This document shows, piece by piece, positions 1 to 7,753 of a stretch of 64,000 nt of DNA (position 1 is its first letter; the number at the start of each line of letters is the position of its first letter). The position numbers and the translations under genes are program-made. Source of the stretch: Vogesella fluminis (GTDB lineage: Bacteria > Pseudomonadota > Gammaproteobacteria > Burkholderiales > Chromobacteriaceae); NCBI RefSeq assembly GCF_014652335.1, contig NZ_BMYP01000015.1:1-64000 (forward strand), written 5' to 3'. Under the pieces are notes generated by a model. It saw only the letters and a list, made by a program, of their open reading frames with translations, ran no database searches and was not told the origin of the DNA.

Positions 1-171
1 GATTTGCTCATGGCTCCATTCTCTCAAGTGAGGGAGCCTCCGCAAAACCCGGGGCGGTTCAAGTGTAAAGTGTCAATGGAATGATTGTGATGTGGCGGAG
101 ATATCAATGTTGTCAGTGTATTTGGCATGAATCCATTTAATTTGACATTATTTGTCTGTCGATAAAACCGT
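1..171. other. Non-coding junction sequence, possible mobile-element end
   Basis: This AT-richer stretch has no convincing coding frame and abuts a decapitated aminotransferase. A stem (GGCTCC at 12-17 with GGAGCC at 33-38) lies at its left. The aminotransferase reading frame becomes homologous only from about position 172, just after an in-frame TAA at 163-165. That is how a gene looks when an insertion sequence or rearrangement has replaced its 5' end. I cannot name an element, and the rest of it would lie left of the window. Confidence 0.4.
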
Positions 172-948
172 AGCAACCGCCACTTCGTCAGCCTGCTTGG
201 CGGCGTGCCGCAGGCGGTGCCGGTCGGCGCGGCGACGCGTTACCAGTTGCTGGCCGACGAGCTGGATGCCAACTGGCAGCCGAACACGGTGGCGGCGATG
301 GTGGCCACGCCGGCCAACCCGACCGGTACCGTGCTCAGCCGCGACGAGATCGCCGCGCTGGCCGAGCGCTGCCGCGCCCGTGGCGGCGCGCTGATCGTGG
401 ACGAGATCTACCAGGGGCTGACCTACGGCGCCGATTCGTTCTCGGCCTTGCAACTGGCGGACGATGCCTTCGTGATCAACAGCTTCTCCAAGTATTTCCA
501 GATGACCGGCTGGCGGCTGGGCTGGCTGGTGGTGCCGCCGGCCTATGTCGAGCCGGCGATCCGGCTGGCGCAGAACCTGTTCCTGTGTCCGCCAGCGGCG
601 GCACAGCACGCCGCACTGGCCGCGTTCCAGCCGGCGGTACTGGACGTGCTGGAAAGCCGCCGCGCCGAATTTGGCCGGCGGCGGGATTTCCTGCTGCAGG
701 TGTTGCCGACGCTGGGCTGGCGCATCGACGCGGTGCCGGACGGCGCCTTCTACGTCTACGCCGACGTGTCGGCGGTGACGGACGACAGCTTTGCCTACTG
801 CCAGCGCATGCTGGACGAGGTGAAGGTGGCGATCACGCCGGGGGCGGATTTCGGCAGCAACCGTGCCGGCAACTATGTGCGCGTCGCCTACACCACCGGC
901 ATCGACCGCCTGGCCGAGGCGGTGACACGTATGAAGATGGTGCGCTAG
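172..948 (+). pseudogene. 5'-truncated class I/II PLP aminotransferase
   Basis: The C-terminal two thirds of a fold-type I aminotransferase of the aspartate/alanine group remain. The readable protein starts at NRHFVSLLGGVPQAVPVG, a stretch normally about 100 residues into a roughly 385-residue enzyme. It continues through the ANPTG substrate-binding motif, the IVDEIYQGLTY motif and the cofactor-lysine motif NSFSKYFQMTGWRLGW to a normal C-terminus. There is no start codon or ribosome-binding site that would restore the missing N-terminal arm; the GTG at 205 would give an inactive fragment. It converges on the next gene with a 4-bp overlap. I read it as a gene broken by an event at about 165-172. 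A natural short enzyme is unlikely. Confidence 0.75.
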
Positions 949-1826
949 CCGCCGCGCGCCAGCCACAGCGCCGCCAGCAGCGCGCAGGCGGCGTGGCTCC
1001 ACGCCAGCCGGCGTAGTGCGCGGGCGGTGTCCTGTGGCGAGCGCCAGCTGATAATGAAGGGGCGGCGGTCGGCGGGGCGTTGCAGGTGATGGGCAAGCGG
1101 GATGGCGGCCAGCGCGCGGTGGTTGCGGCCAACCTCGTCGTGGGCGGCCTGCCGGGCGTGCTCCCACTCCTCGCTACTGAGCGTGCCGTCGCCGTCCTGG
1201 TCGAAGCGACGCAGCAGCCCTGCCGGGTCCTGTTTCCACTCGTTTAGCGTCAGCTGCAGGTCGTCGCGGAAGGCCTGTCGGTCCGGCTGGCCGCCGAGGC
1301 TGCGCAGCTCGCCCAGCGCATACAGCGGGTCGCCGATGGCGATCCAGCGTTCGCTCAGTACGTCGTCGCCGTCATGCCAGCTGCGCTGGTGGCGGGCCTC
1401 GACGCTGGCGCCTTCCGGCTGCACGATGACCTCGCCGCGCCGGTCCAGCAGCCGGAACGAATCGTCGCTGCGCAGGCGTTCGCTGCGCCGTGGCTGCTGC
1501 TGGCGGCCGTTCGGGCGCCGCTCCGCCTGATACCACACGCAACGCATGCCGCCAAACGGGGTCACCAGCGGCGGGCCGTCCGGCGCCGCGGCCTCGCCAA
1601 AGCATTCGCAATAGCCCTGTGCCGCCGCCTGCGAGGTGGTGGTCGGGGTGTCGGCCACATGGCGGTACTGGCGGTAGAAATGCAGCCACAGCGCCACGCC
1701 GAACAGGGCGCCTGCCGCCGGCAGCAGCCGCGGCGGCAAGTCATCCAGCTGCCAGGCCAGCAGGGGCAGTAACAGGTAAAGCAGCAGTGAGGCGTAGCGC
1801 TGTTGCAGCGCCGCGAGCAGGGTCAT
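945..1826 (-). CDS. GIDE-domain membrane protein with EF-hand-like loop
   Basis: A 293-residue predicted inner-membrane protein. Two hydrophobic segments lie near the N-terminus (about residues 10-50) and one at the extreme C-terminus. The middle carries the GIDE-domain pattern (FGGMRCVWYQAE, then DDSFRLLDRRGEVIVQPEGA and the SERWIAIGDPLYALGEL block) known from bacterial relatives of the eukaryotic MULAN/GIDE membrane protein. A loop FDQDGDGTLSSEEWE around residue 210 fits a calcium-binding EF-hand (DxDxDG..E). It starts 12 bp after the lemA stop, so the two are cotranscribed. GIDE-LemA neighbours are common in proteobacteria and their joint role is not established; membrane stress or envelope protein handling is a guess. 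Confidence 0.75.
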   Translation of the reverse strand: MTLLAALQQRYASLLLYLLLPLLAWQLDDLPPRLLPAAGALFGVALWLHFYRQYRHVADTPTTTSQAAAQGYCECFGEAAAPDGPPLVTPFGGMRCVWYQAERRPNGRQQQPRRSERLRSDDSFRLLDRRGEVIVQPEGASVEARHQRSWHDGDDVLSERWIAIGDPLYALGELRSLGGQPDRQAFRDDLQLTLNEWKQDPAGLLRRFDQDGDGTLSSEEWEHARQAAHDEVGRNHRALAAIPLAHHLQRPADRRPFIISWRSPQDTARALRRLAWSHAACALLAALWLARGG

Positions 1827-1837
1827 GGTGGCGAGGC

Positions 1838-2407
1838 TCAGCGTTCGAACAGCGCCTTGACGTCGACGTCGCGCTTTTCTGCCTCGGCAAAACGCAGCGC
1901 GCGCGCGGTGCGGAAGCCGAACAGGTTGGCGACGAACACGTCCGGGAATTGCTCGATGCGCACGTTGTTGTTGTTGACCGCTTCGTTGTAGAGTTCGCGG
2001 CGATCGGCAATGCCGTCTTCCAGCTGGCTGATGCGCTGCGCCAGGTGGCTGAACTGCACGTCGGCCTTCAGTTCCGGATAGGCTTCGGCTACCGCGAAAA
2101 TCTGGCCGAGCAGGCCGCGCAGCTGGCCTTCCAGCTCACCGATGCGGCCAACGTTGCCGGCGCGGGCGGCTTCCGACATCGCGGCGCGCGCCTCCATCAC
2201 CTGCGTCAGGGTGTCCTGCTCGAACTGGCCGTAGTGACGGCAGAGATCGACCAGCTTGGGGATCTCGTCGTGGCGCTGTTTCAGCAACACGTCGATATTG
2301 GCCCAGCTCTTGCTGACCTCGTGCTTCAGGCGCACCAGGCCGTTGTAGAGCAGGATGCCGTAGAAAAGCAGCACCACGAATGCAGAAACGAACAGGAAAA
2401 ATGGCAT
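1838..2407 (-). CDS. lemA: LemA family protein
   Basis: A 189-residue LemA-family protein with one N-terminal transmembrane helix (about residues 2-22) followed by a helical, coiled-coil-rich cytoplasmic or periplasmic body. Family motifs are present: YNGLVRLKHEVSKSWANIDVLLKQRHDEIPKLV, AYPELKADVQF and the C-terminal YNEAVNNNNVRIEQFPDVFVANLFGF. I chose the ATG at 2407 because it puts the membrane helix at the N-terminus; reading farther upstream gives unrelated sequence. It is the promoter-proximal gene of a two-gene unit with the GIDE protein and is divergent from the DUF2520 gene across a short 69-bp gap. LemA function is poorly defined; in some bacteria it affects sensor kinase or membrane processes. 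Confidence 0.9.
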   Translation of the reverse strand: MPFFLFVSAFVVLLFYGILLYNGLVRLKHEVSKSWANIDVLLKQRHDEIPKLVDLCRHYGQFEQDTLTQVMEARAAMSEAARAGNVGRIGELEGQLRGLLGQIFAVAEAYPELKADVQFSHLAQRISQLEDGIADRRELYNEAVNNNNVRIEQFPDVFVANLFGFRTARALRFAEAEKRDVDVKALFER

Positions 2408-2476
2408 GAGCAGGTGTCCTTTGAAATTCGATGCCATCGTCACCGCAGCGCTGGCGGGTGTCAAGAAAGGGGCGAG

Positions 2477-3340
2477 ATGACTTCTCTCAATATTGTCGGT
2501 GGCGGGCGTCTGGGCAAGAGTGTGGCGCGGCTGGCGCACGACAGCGGCCGCTACCACATCGGCGCGCTGCTGTGCCGCAGTCAGGCGTCGGCGCTGGCGG
2601 CGCGCGACTTTGTCGGCGCCGGCGTGGCGCTGACGGCGCTGGCGGACTTGCCGGCGGCCGGCATCACCCTGCTGGCGGTGCCGGACGGCGAGATTGCCGG
2701 CGTGGCGGCCGCGCTGGCGACGGCGGGGGTGATTGCCGCCGGCAGCGTGGTGTGTCACGCCAGCGGTGTCGGCGAGGCGGCCTTGCTGGCGCCACTGGCG
2801 GTGCAGGGCGTGCACTGCGCCAGCCTGCATCCGGCGTTTTCCTTTGCCGATCCGGCGCGCGCGGTGGCCGGCTTTGCCGGTGCCCGCTGTGCGCTGGAGG
2901 GTGATGCTGCGGCGTTGCCGTTGTTGCAAGGGTTGGCCGCAGACATCGGCGGCGTGCCCTTCGTGCTGGCGCCGGGCGGCAAGGCGGCCTACCACGCCGC
3001 GCTGTCGATTGCTTCGAACTACCTGGTGACACTGCATGATCTGGCGGCGCGGGTGGCGACACAGGCCGGCATGGCAGATGAGGTGGCGGCCGCGGTGCTG
3101 GGCGGGCTGATGCGGCAGACACTGGACAACACGCTGGCGCTGGGGCCGGCGGCGGCGCTGACCGGCCCGATCGCGCGTGGCGATGCCGGCACCGTGGCCA
3201 AGCATCGCGCAGTGCTGTCGGCGCAGGACGACGCGCTGTACTGCGCACTGGGCGCGGCGACGGCAAGGTTGGCCGCAACGCGGCTGACGGCGGCGCAGCA
3301 GCAGGCGCTGGCTGCGGCGTTGGCGCCGCCGGCCGTTTAG
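2477..3340 (+). CDS. Rossmann-fold DUF2520 oxidoreductase-like protein
   Basis: A 287-residue protein starting at ATG 2477 behind an AAGAAAGG ribosome-binding site. The N-terminus holds a dinucleotide-binding loop (IVGGGRLGKSVARLA, residues 5-19). A Rossmann half (to about 125) resembles the F420/NADP-dependent reductase family. The rest is the all-helical DUF2520 domain (SLHPAFSFADP, then AALSIASNYLVTLHDLAARV). The family resembles pyrroline-5-carboxylate or ketopantoate reductases in architecture, but its substrate is unknown. Two copies of the TTGGCCGCA word lie inside the gene and an inverted pair follows its stop. Length matches the family. Confidence 0.8.
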   Translation: MTSLNIVGGGRLGKSVARLAHDSGRYHIGALLCRSQASALAARDFVGAGVALTALADLPAAGITLLAVPDGEIAGVAAALATAGVIAAGSVVCHASGVGEAALLAPLAVQGVHCASLHPAFSFADPARAVAGFAGARCALEGDAAALPLLQGLAADIGGVPFVLAPGGKAAYHAALSIASNYLVTLHDLAARVATQAGMADEVAAAVLGGLMRQTLDNTLALGPAAALTGPIARGDAGTVAKHRAVLSAQDDALYCALGAATARLAATRLTAAQQQALAAALAPPAV

Positions 3341-3361
3341 CGTTGGGGTGGAGGGTGATAC

Positions 3362-3390
3362 AGGTTGGCCGCAAGTGTTGCGGCCAACCT
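3362..3390. terminator. Inverted pair of the GGTTGGCCGCA word (bidirectional terminator)
   Basis: AGGTTGGCCGCAA at 3362-3374 and its exact reverse complement at 3378-3390 are separated by 3 bases, between two convergent genes. The 13-bp GC-rich stem should fold in RNA from either strand, so a shared terminator is likely, although the T-run is short. Confidence 0.7.
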
Positions 3391-3396
3391 TTGTCG

Positions 3397-4101
3397 TCAG
3401 GCGGCGTGGATCACGAAGATCGCCGGCCGCTTGTGGAAGTCCGGTGCGTCCTTCGGCCAGTCCTTTACCAGCCGGCTGACGATGGTCTGCGTCGGCGCAG
3501 TCAGGTCGGCGGCCACGCACAGGCGGGTGGTCGGGGCCAGCGTGTCGCGCAGCTGTTGCAGCAGCGCGTTGTTGCGGTACGGCGTCTCGATGAACAGCTG
3601 GGTTTCGTTGTTCTGTCGCGAGCGCAGTTCCAGTGCCTTGATCGCCTTGCCACGCTCGGCGGCGTCCACCGGCAGGTAGCCGTGGAAGGCGAAGCACTGA
3701 CCGTTGGCACCGCTGGCCATCATTGCCAGCAGGATCGACGACGGCCCGATCAGCGGCTCGACGCGGTAGCCCTTCTCGTGCGCCAGCGCCACCAGTTGGG
3801 CGCCGGGGTCGGCTACCGCCGGGCAGCCGGCTTCCGACACCAGTCCCACGTCCAGTCCGGCGGCCAACGGTGCCAGCAGCGCGGCGATTTCCGCCGGCTT
3901 GGTGTGCTCGTTCAGCGTGTTCATCACCAGCTCGCGGATCGGCGTGCTCACGCCGAGCTGTTTCAGGTGCTTGCGCGCGGTTTTTTCCGCTTCCACCACA
4001 AAGTGGGAAATGTGGGTGACGCGGGTGCGCTCGCCCTCCGGTAGCCACGGGGTGTCGCCATCGCCCAGCGGGGTGGGAATCAGGTACAGGGTGCCGGCCA
4101 T
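3397..4101 (-). CDS. RsmI-like SAM-dependent methyltransferase (tetrapyrrole methylase fold)
   Basis: A 234-residue protein of the uroporphyrinogen/RsmI methylase superfamily. It opens with GTLYLIPTPLGD, has the SAM-binding-pocket pattern LVSEAGCPAVADPGAQLVALAHEKG (residues 85-110) and IGPSSILLAMMASG near residue 120. It is shorter than true RsmI (about 285 residues) and lacks the RsmI C-terminal extension. It therefore belongs to the paralogous family often annotated only as SAM-dependent methyltransferase, with an unproven RNA target. The start is ATG 4101, overlapping the maf stop as TGATG, which implies translational coupling. Confidence 0.8.
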   Translation of the reverse strand: MAGTLYLIPTPLGDGDTPWLPEGERTRVTHISHFVVEAEKTARKHLKQLGVSTPIRELVMNTLNEHTKPAEIAALLAPLAAGLDVGLVSEAGCPAVADPGAQLVALAHEKGYRVEPLIGPSSILLAMMASGANGQCFAFHGYLPVDAAERGKAIKALELRSRQNNETQLFIETPYRNNALLQQLRDTLAPTTRLCVAADLTAPTQTIVSRLVKDWPKDAPDFHKRPAIFVIHAA

Positions 4102-4688
4102 CACAGGATCCCCACGCCTTCGTTCTGCAGCATGCTTACCAGCGCGAACAGCGGCACGCCGATCAGCGCGTTGGGGTCGTCGGCTTCCACTTTCTGCAGC
4201 AGTGCGCCGCCCAGCGTCTCGCTTTTGGCGCTGCCGGCGCAGTTGAGCGCGTCCGGTTCGCGGGTCAGGTAGTTGCGGATCTGCTGTTCGGTCAGCTGGC
4301 GCAGGGTGACTTTAGTGATGCCGACGTCTTCCTGGATATGGCCGCTCTTGCTGTTGTACAGCGCCAGTGCCGAGTGGAACACCACGGTGCGGCCGCTCAT
4401 CCACTTCAGCATCGCCACGCCGTTTTCGAAGCTGCCGGGCTTGCCGATCTGCTGTCCGTCGAGCAGTGCCACCTGGTCGCCGCCGATGATCAGCGCCTCC
4501 GGGAAGTGCTCCGCCAGCGACATCGCCTTGCTGCGTGCCAGGCGCACGGCGGTATCGAGCGCGGTTTCGCCCGCTAGCGGGGTTTCGTCGCACACCGGTG
4601 CCACGGCGGTGACCGGCAGGCCGAGGCGTTCCACGATTTCGCGGCGGTAAGGAGAAGTAGAGGCAAGCACGATCTGCATGTCGGTCAT
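4101..4688 (-). CDS. Maf/YceF-type nucleotide pyrophosphatase
   Basis: A 195-residue Maf-family nucleotide pyrophosphatase. It has the N-terminal LASTSPYRREIVERLGL signature (residues 8-24), the CDETP and IIGGDQVALLDGQQIGKP blocks with the catalytic aspartate, and the SAKSETLGGALLQ segment. The YceF branch hydrolyses 7-methyl-GTP and is commonly next to yceD-rpmF, as here. This supports m7GTP pyrophosphatase over the dTTP/UTP branch. A second methionine at 4679 (MQIVLAST) is an equally possible start. It is divergent from yceD over a 119-bp promoter region and coupled to the downstream methylase gene. Confidence 0.85.
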   Translation of the reverse strand: MTDMQIVLASTSPYRREIVERLGLPVTAVAPVCDETPLAGETALDTAVRLARSKAMSLAEHFPEALIIGGDQVALLDGQQIGKPGSFENGVAMLKWMSGRTVVFHSALALYNSKSGHIQEDVGITKVTLRQLTEQQIRNYLTREPDALNCAGSAKSETLGGALLQKVEADDPNALIGVPLFALVSMLQNEGVGIL

Positions 4689-4768
4689 CCGTGGTAAAGA
4701 GGGCGCAGGCTGCCTGTTGCATCAATGGCTTGTTGCCGCCGCTGCCGCAGTCAGTATGCTGGTTTATT

Positions 4769-4795
4769 TTGACAAAGTGATGGCGCTGATAATAT
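4769..4795 (+). promoter_or_regulatory. Sigma-70-type promoter for yceD-rpmF-plsX-fab
   Basis: TTGACA at 4769-4774 and TAATAT at 4790-4795 are 15 bp apart (16 if the -35 box is read one base to the left). Initiation would fall at about 4802, only some 6 bases before the yceD ATG, so this transcript would have almost no leader. Confidence 0.5.
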
Positions 4796-4807
4796 CATGC
4801 CGGGTTT

Positions 4808-5308
4808 ATGTCTAACCCGATTTTGATTGATCCGCTCGCGTTTGCCCGCGATGGCGCTTCGTTGCAGAACGAGCGGCCGGTTGCGGCGCTCGCCGGGCGC
4901 GTACATGAGCTGCTGGCATCCGATGCTGGCGTGGTGAAATTCGAGGTGGAAGGTTTTCAGGACCATCTGCTGCGACCGTCGCTGCGTTACCGTCTGTCTG
5001 TCACGCTCAGCGTTGAATGTCAGCGTTGCCTGACGCCGATGCCGTTCGAACTGGAAGCAGGGGGTGTGATTACCCTGTTCTCCCGCGAGGACAAGCTGGA
5101 AGCAGCGGTAGAGGCCGATGACGAACTGGACGCCATTCTGGCGGAAGAAACTTTCGACGTTATCGCACTGATCGAAGACGAAATTATCATGGGCTTGCCG
5201 CTGTCGTTGATGCACGACGACTGCGACACGGAAGAACTGAAGCGCGCCAAGGCTGACAAGCCTAATCCGTTTGCGGTATTGGCGGTGTTGAAGCAATCCA
5301 GGTCCTGA
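4808..5308 (+). CDS. yceD: YceD / DUF177 family protein
   Basis: A 166-residue DUF177 protein. The family motif of paired cysteines is present as VECQRCLTPM (residues 76-85), and the acidic C-terminal half ends near NPFAVLAVLK. YceD proteins sit directly upstream of rpmF in most proteobacteria and have been connected with 23S rRNA/ribosome maturation (established for some homologues). The gene is separated from rpmF by 30 bp. It has no clear ribosome-binding site, consistent with the very close promoter upstream. Confidence 0.85.
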   Translation: MSNPILIDPLAFARDGASLQNERPVAALAGRVHELLASDAGVVKFEVEGFQDHLLRPSLRYRLSVTLSVECQRCLTPMPFELEAGGVITLFSREDKLEAAVEADDELDAILAEETFDVIALIEDEIIMGLPLSLMHDDCDTEELKRAKADKPNPFAVLAVLKQSRS

Positions 5309-5338
5309 ACGTTTAACTTGAATCCTTAGGAGTCGACC

Positions 5339-5518
5339 ATGGCTGTTCAACAGAACAAAAAGTCCCCGTCCAAGCGTGGCATGCACCGCGCACACGATTT
5401 TCTGACCGCTCCGTCGCTCGCTAAAGAGCCGACTACCGGTGAAACCCACCTGCGTCACCACATCAGCCCGAACGGCTTCTACCGTGGTCGCCAGGTTGTG
5501 AAGGCCAAGGGCGAGTAA
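5339..5518 (+). CDS. rpmF: 50S ribosomal protein L32
   Basis: A 59-residue basic protein, [20 protein letters not shown] at its start, the hallmark of bacterial L32, ending in [14 protein letters not shown]. It lacks the CxxC pairs found in zinc-binding L32 forms, as expected for the proteobacterial type. A good TAGGAG ribosome-binding site lies at 5326-5332. It sits between yceD and plsX, the classical arrangement linking ribosome and lipid synthesis. Confidence 0.95.
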   Translation: MAVQQNKKSPSKRGMHRAHDFLTAPSLAKEPTTGETHLRHHISPNGFYRGRQVVKAKGE

Positions 5519-5580
5519 TCGTTCCTTACTATTATCCTTACCTTCATAACAACAGGTAGGTTAACTACCGTGTCACGTTG

Positions 5581-6627
5581 ATGACTATCACCGTAGCGGT
5601 CGATGCAATGGGCGGTGACGTTGGCCTCAAGGTCACTGTCCCTGCATCTGTCCAGTTCCTTAGCGACACTCCCGATGTCAATCTTGTACTGGTGGGCGAT
5701 CAGGCGGCAATCGAAGCTGAGCTGATGGCACTGCCGGATTCCGTGCGCGCGCGCATCACGGTTCGTCATGCCTCCGAAGTGGTGGGGATGGACGAGTCAC
5801 CGCAGCTGGCACTGAAAAACAAGAAAGACTCGTCGATGCGGGTGTCGATCAATTTGGTCAAGGAAGGCCTGGCGCAGGCAGCGGTGTCCGCAGGGAACAC
5901 CGGCGCGCTGATGGCAACGGCCAAATTCGTCCTGAAAACCATTCCCGGTATTGATCGCCCCGCCATTGCCAAGATGATGCCCGGCATCAAGGGCAATACC
6001 TGCGTGCTGGATCTGGGTGCCAATGTCGACTGCTCGCCGGAGCAGTTGTTGCAGTTCGGCATCATGGGTTCCGAGCTGGTGGTCAGCCTTGAACATCGCC
6101 CGAATCCAAGCGTCGGCTTGCTGAATATCGGCTCCGAGGATATCAAGGGTACCGAGTCGATCAAGCGTGCAGCCGAGCTGCTGCGCGAATCCGGCCTCAA
6201 TTTCTACGGTAACGTTGAAGGCAACGACATCTTCAAATCAACAGTGGATGTGGTAGTCTGCGACGGGTTTACCGGTAATGTCGCGCTGAAAGCCTCCGAG
6301 GGGCTGGCGCACATGATTTCTACCTTCCTGCGCGAAGAGTTTGCCCGCACGTGGTGGACCAAGCTGTGTGCCCTGGCTGCGATGCCGGTGCTCAAGCGGT
6401 TCAAGGCCCGTGTCGATCCCCGCCGTTACAATGGCGCCAGCTTTCTGGGGCTGCGGGGAATCGTGGTGAAAAGCCACGGCGGTACCGACGCGCTGGGATT
6501 TCGTATCGCGCTGGAGCAGGCTTGCGAGGAAGTTCGCGCCAACGTGATTGGTCACATTGCAGACCGGGTTGCCGTTCAATTACAAAATATCAGGCAATCC
6601 GGGCCAGAAGCTAAAGACAGCGCATGA
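5581..6627 (+). CDS. plsX: Phosphate acyltransferase PlsX
   Basis: A 348-residue PlsX, which converts acyl-ACP to acyl-phosphate for phospholipid synthesis. Family motifs are [12 protein letters not shown] at the N-terminus, [13 protein letters not shown] (about residues 100-112), [15 protein letters not shown] and [13 protein letters not shown]. The start is ATG 5581; a TTG directly before it is unlikely to be used. The stop overlaps the fabH start (ATGA), so plsX and fabH are translationally coupled. Confidence 0.95.
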   Translation: MTITVAVDAMGGDVGLKVTVPASVQFLSDTPDVNLVLVGDQAAIEAELMALPDSVRARITVRHASEVVGMDESPQLALKNKKDSSMRVSINLVKEGLAQAAVSAGNTGALMATAKFVLKTIPGIDRPAIAKMMPGIKGNTCVLDLGANVDCSPEQLLQFGIMGSELVVSLEHRPNPSVGLLNIGSEDIKGTESIKRAAELLRESGLNFYGNVEGNDIFKSTVDVVVCDGFTGNVALKASEGLAHMISTFLREEFARTWWTKLCALAAMPVLKRFKARVDPRRYNGASFLGLRGIVVKSHGGTDALGFRIALEQACEEVRANVIGHIADRVAVQLQNIRQSGPEAKDSA

Positions 6628-7583
6628 CCTATTCCCGCATTCTCGGTACCGGCAGCTACTTGCCGGAGCTACTGATGACGAATGCGATGCTGGCTGAACG
6701 TGTCGAAACCAGTGACGAGTGGATTGTCTCTCGCACTGGCATTCGTGCACGCCACATCGCTGCCGATGACCAGAAGACCAGTGATCTGGCCTATCTGGCG
6801 TCGCTCAAGGCTATCGAAAGCGCCGGCATTGAAGCCGGCGAACTGGACCTGATCATCGTCGCCACTACCACTCCGGACATGGTATTCCCCAGCACGGCCT
6901 GCATCCTGCAGGAAAAGCTCGGCGTGCCGGGCATTCCTGCGTTCGACGTGCAGGCCGTGTGCGCGGGCTTCATGTACGCGCTGGTTACCGCCAACAACTA
7001 CATCAAGGCCGGCATGGCCAGGAAGGTGCTGGTGGTCGGTGCCGAGCTGATGAGCCGCATTCTGGACTGGGACGACCGCCGTACCTGCGTGCTGTTTGGC
7101 GATGGCGCGGGCGCCATGGTGCTGGAGGTATCGGACGAACCGGGCCTGCTGCACGCCAAGTTGGCCGCAGACGGTCGTTACCAAGGCATCCTGAATACCC
7201 CGGCGCAGATCGCCGGCGGCAAGATCCAGGGCATGCCTTACCTGCATATGGATGGCCCGGCGGTGTTCAAGTTTGCGGTCAAGGCGCTGTCCGATATCGC
7301 GGAGAAGACGCTGGACGAAGCCGGCGTGGCGCAAGCCGATGTCGACTGGCTGGTGCCGCACCAGGCCAACCTGCGCATCATCGAATCCACTGCCAAGCAT
7401 CTGAAACTGTCGATGGACAAGGTGATCGTCACCTTGCCGGAGCAGGGCAACACCTCGGCAGCCTCCATTCCGCTGGCGTTTGACTGCGCGGTGCGCGATG
7501 GTCGCATCCAGCGTGGCCAGACTGTGCTGCTGGAAGGTATCGGTGGCGGCTTTGCCTGGGGCGCGGTGCTGCTGCGCTTCTAA
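6624..7583 (+). CDS. fabH: 3-oxoacyl-ACP synthase III
   Basis: A 319-residue beta-ketoacyl-ACP synthase III, which starts fatty-acid synthesis by condensing acetyl-CoA with malonyl-ACP. The catalytic cysteine is in [13 protein letters not shown] (about Cys113), the histidine in [11 protein letters not shown] (about 247) and the asparagine in [11 protein letters not shown] (about 277). It overlaps plsX by 4 bp. Full length and typical. One TTGGCCGCA word lies within it at 7161, encoding Leu-Ala-Ala. Confidence 0.96.
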   Translation: MTYSRILGTGSYLPELLMTNAMLAERVETSDEWIVSRTGIRARHIAADDQKTSDLAYLASLKAIESAGIEAGELDLIIVATTTPDMVFPSTACILQEKLGVPGIPAFDVQAVCAGFMYALVTANNYIKAGMARKVLVVGAELMSRILDWDDRRTCVLFGDGAGAMVLEVSDEPGLLHAKLAADGRYQGILNTPAQIAGGKIQGMPYLHMDGPAVFKFAVKALSDIAEKTLDEAGVAQADVDWLVPHQANLRIIESTAKHLKLSMDKVIVTLPEQGNTSAASIPLAFDCAVRDGRIQRGQTVLLEGIGGGFAWGAVLLRF

Positions 7584-7591
7584 GGTGCCAT

Positions 7592-7617
7592 GCGCGACAG
7601 GCGGTCGCCTGTCGCGC
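7592..7617. other. Perfect 12-bp hairpin after fabH
   Basis: GCGCGACAGGCG and its exact complement CGCCTGTCGCGC are separated by only two bases, starting 8 bp after the fabH stop. No T-run follows, so it may pause or stabilise RNA without acting as a clean intrinsic terminator. Confidence 0.6.
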
Positions 7618-7630
7618 GCCTTGCGCTGTG

Positions 7631-7693
7631 AAACTGTCAAAACCTCGTCCAGCTGCAGTGAACTGCGGTGATCATACGAGCGTTTGACAGTTT
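7631..7693. promoter_or_regulatory. 11-bp inverted repeat in the fabH-fabD gap
   Basis: AAACTGTCAAA (7631-7641) and TTTGACAGTTT (7683-7693) are exact complements 41 bp apart, 60 bp before the fabD start. The right arm contains a TTGACA box, but no -10 box lies at good spacing. It could be a two-site operator or a long RNA stem separating fabD from the upstream genes. The function is inferred only. Confidence 0.45.
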
Positions 7694-7753
7694 CTTTTGC
7701 ATAAATCGCAGCAAGCGGTCATCATTCACCCCGTTTCAAAAGGAGACCCCGAG

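Noticed and set aside
1490-2476. Long plus-strand open frame running into the DUF2520 gene
   Set aside because: It is the GC-rich antisense of the GIDE and lemA genes, which have clear protein motifs on the minus strand; the true start is ATG 2477.
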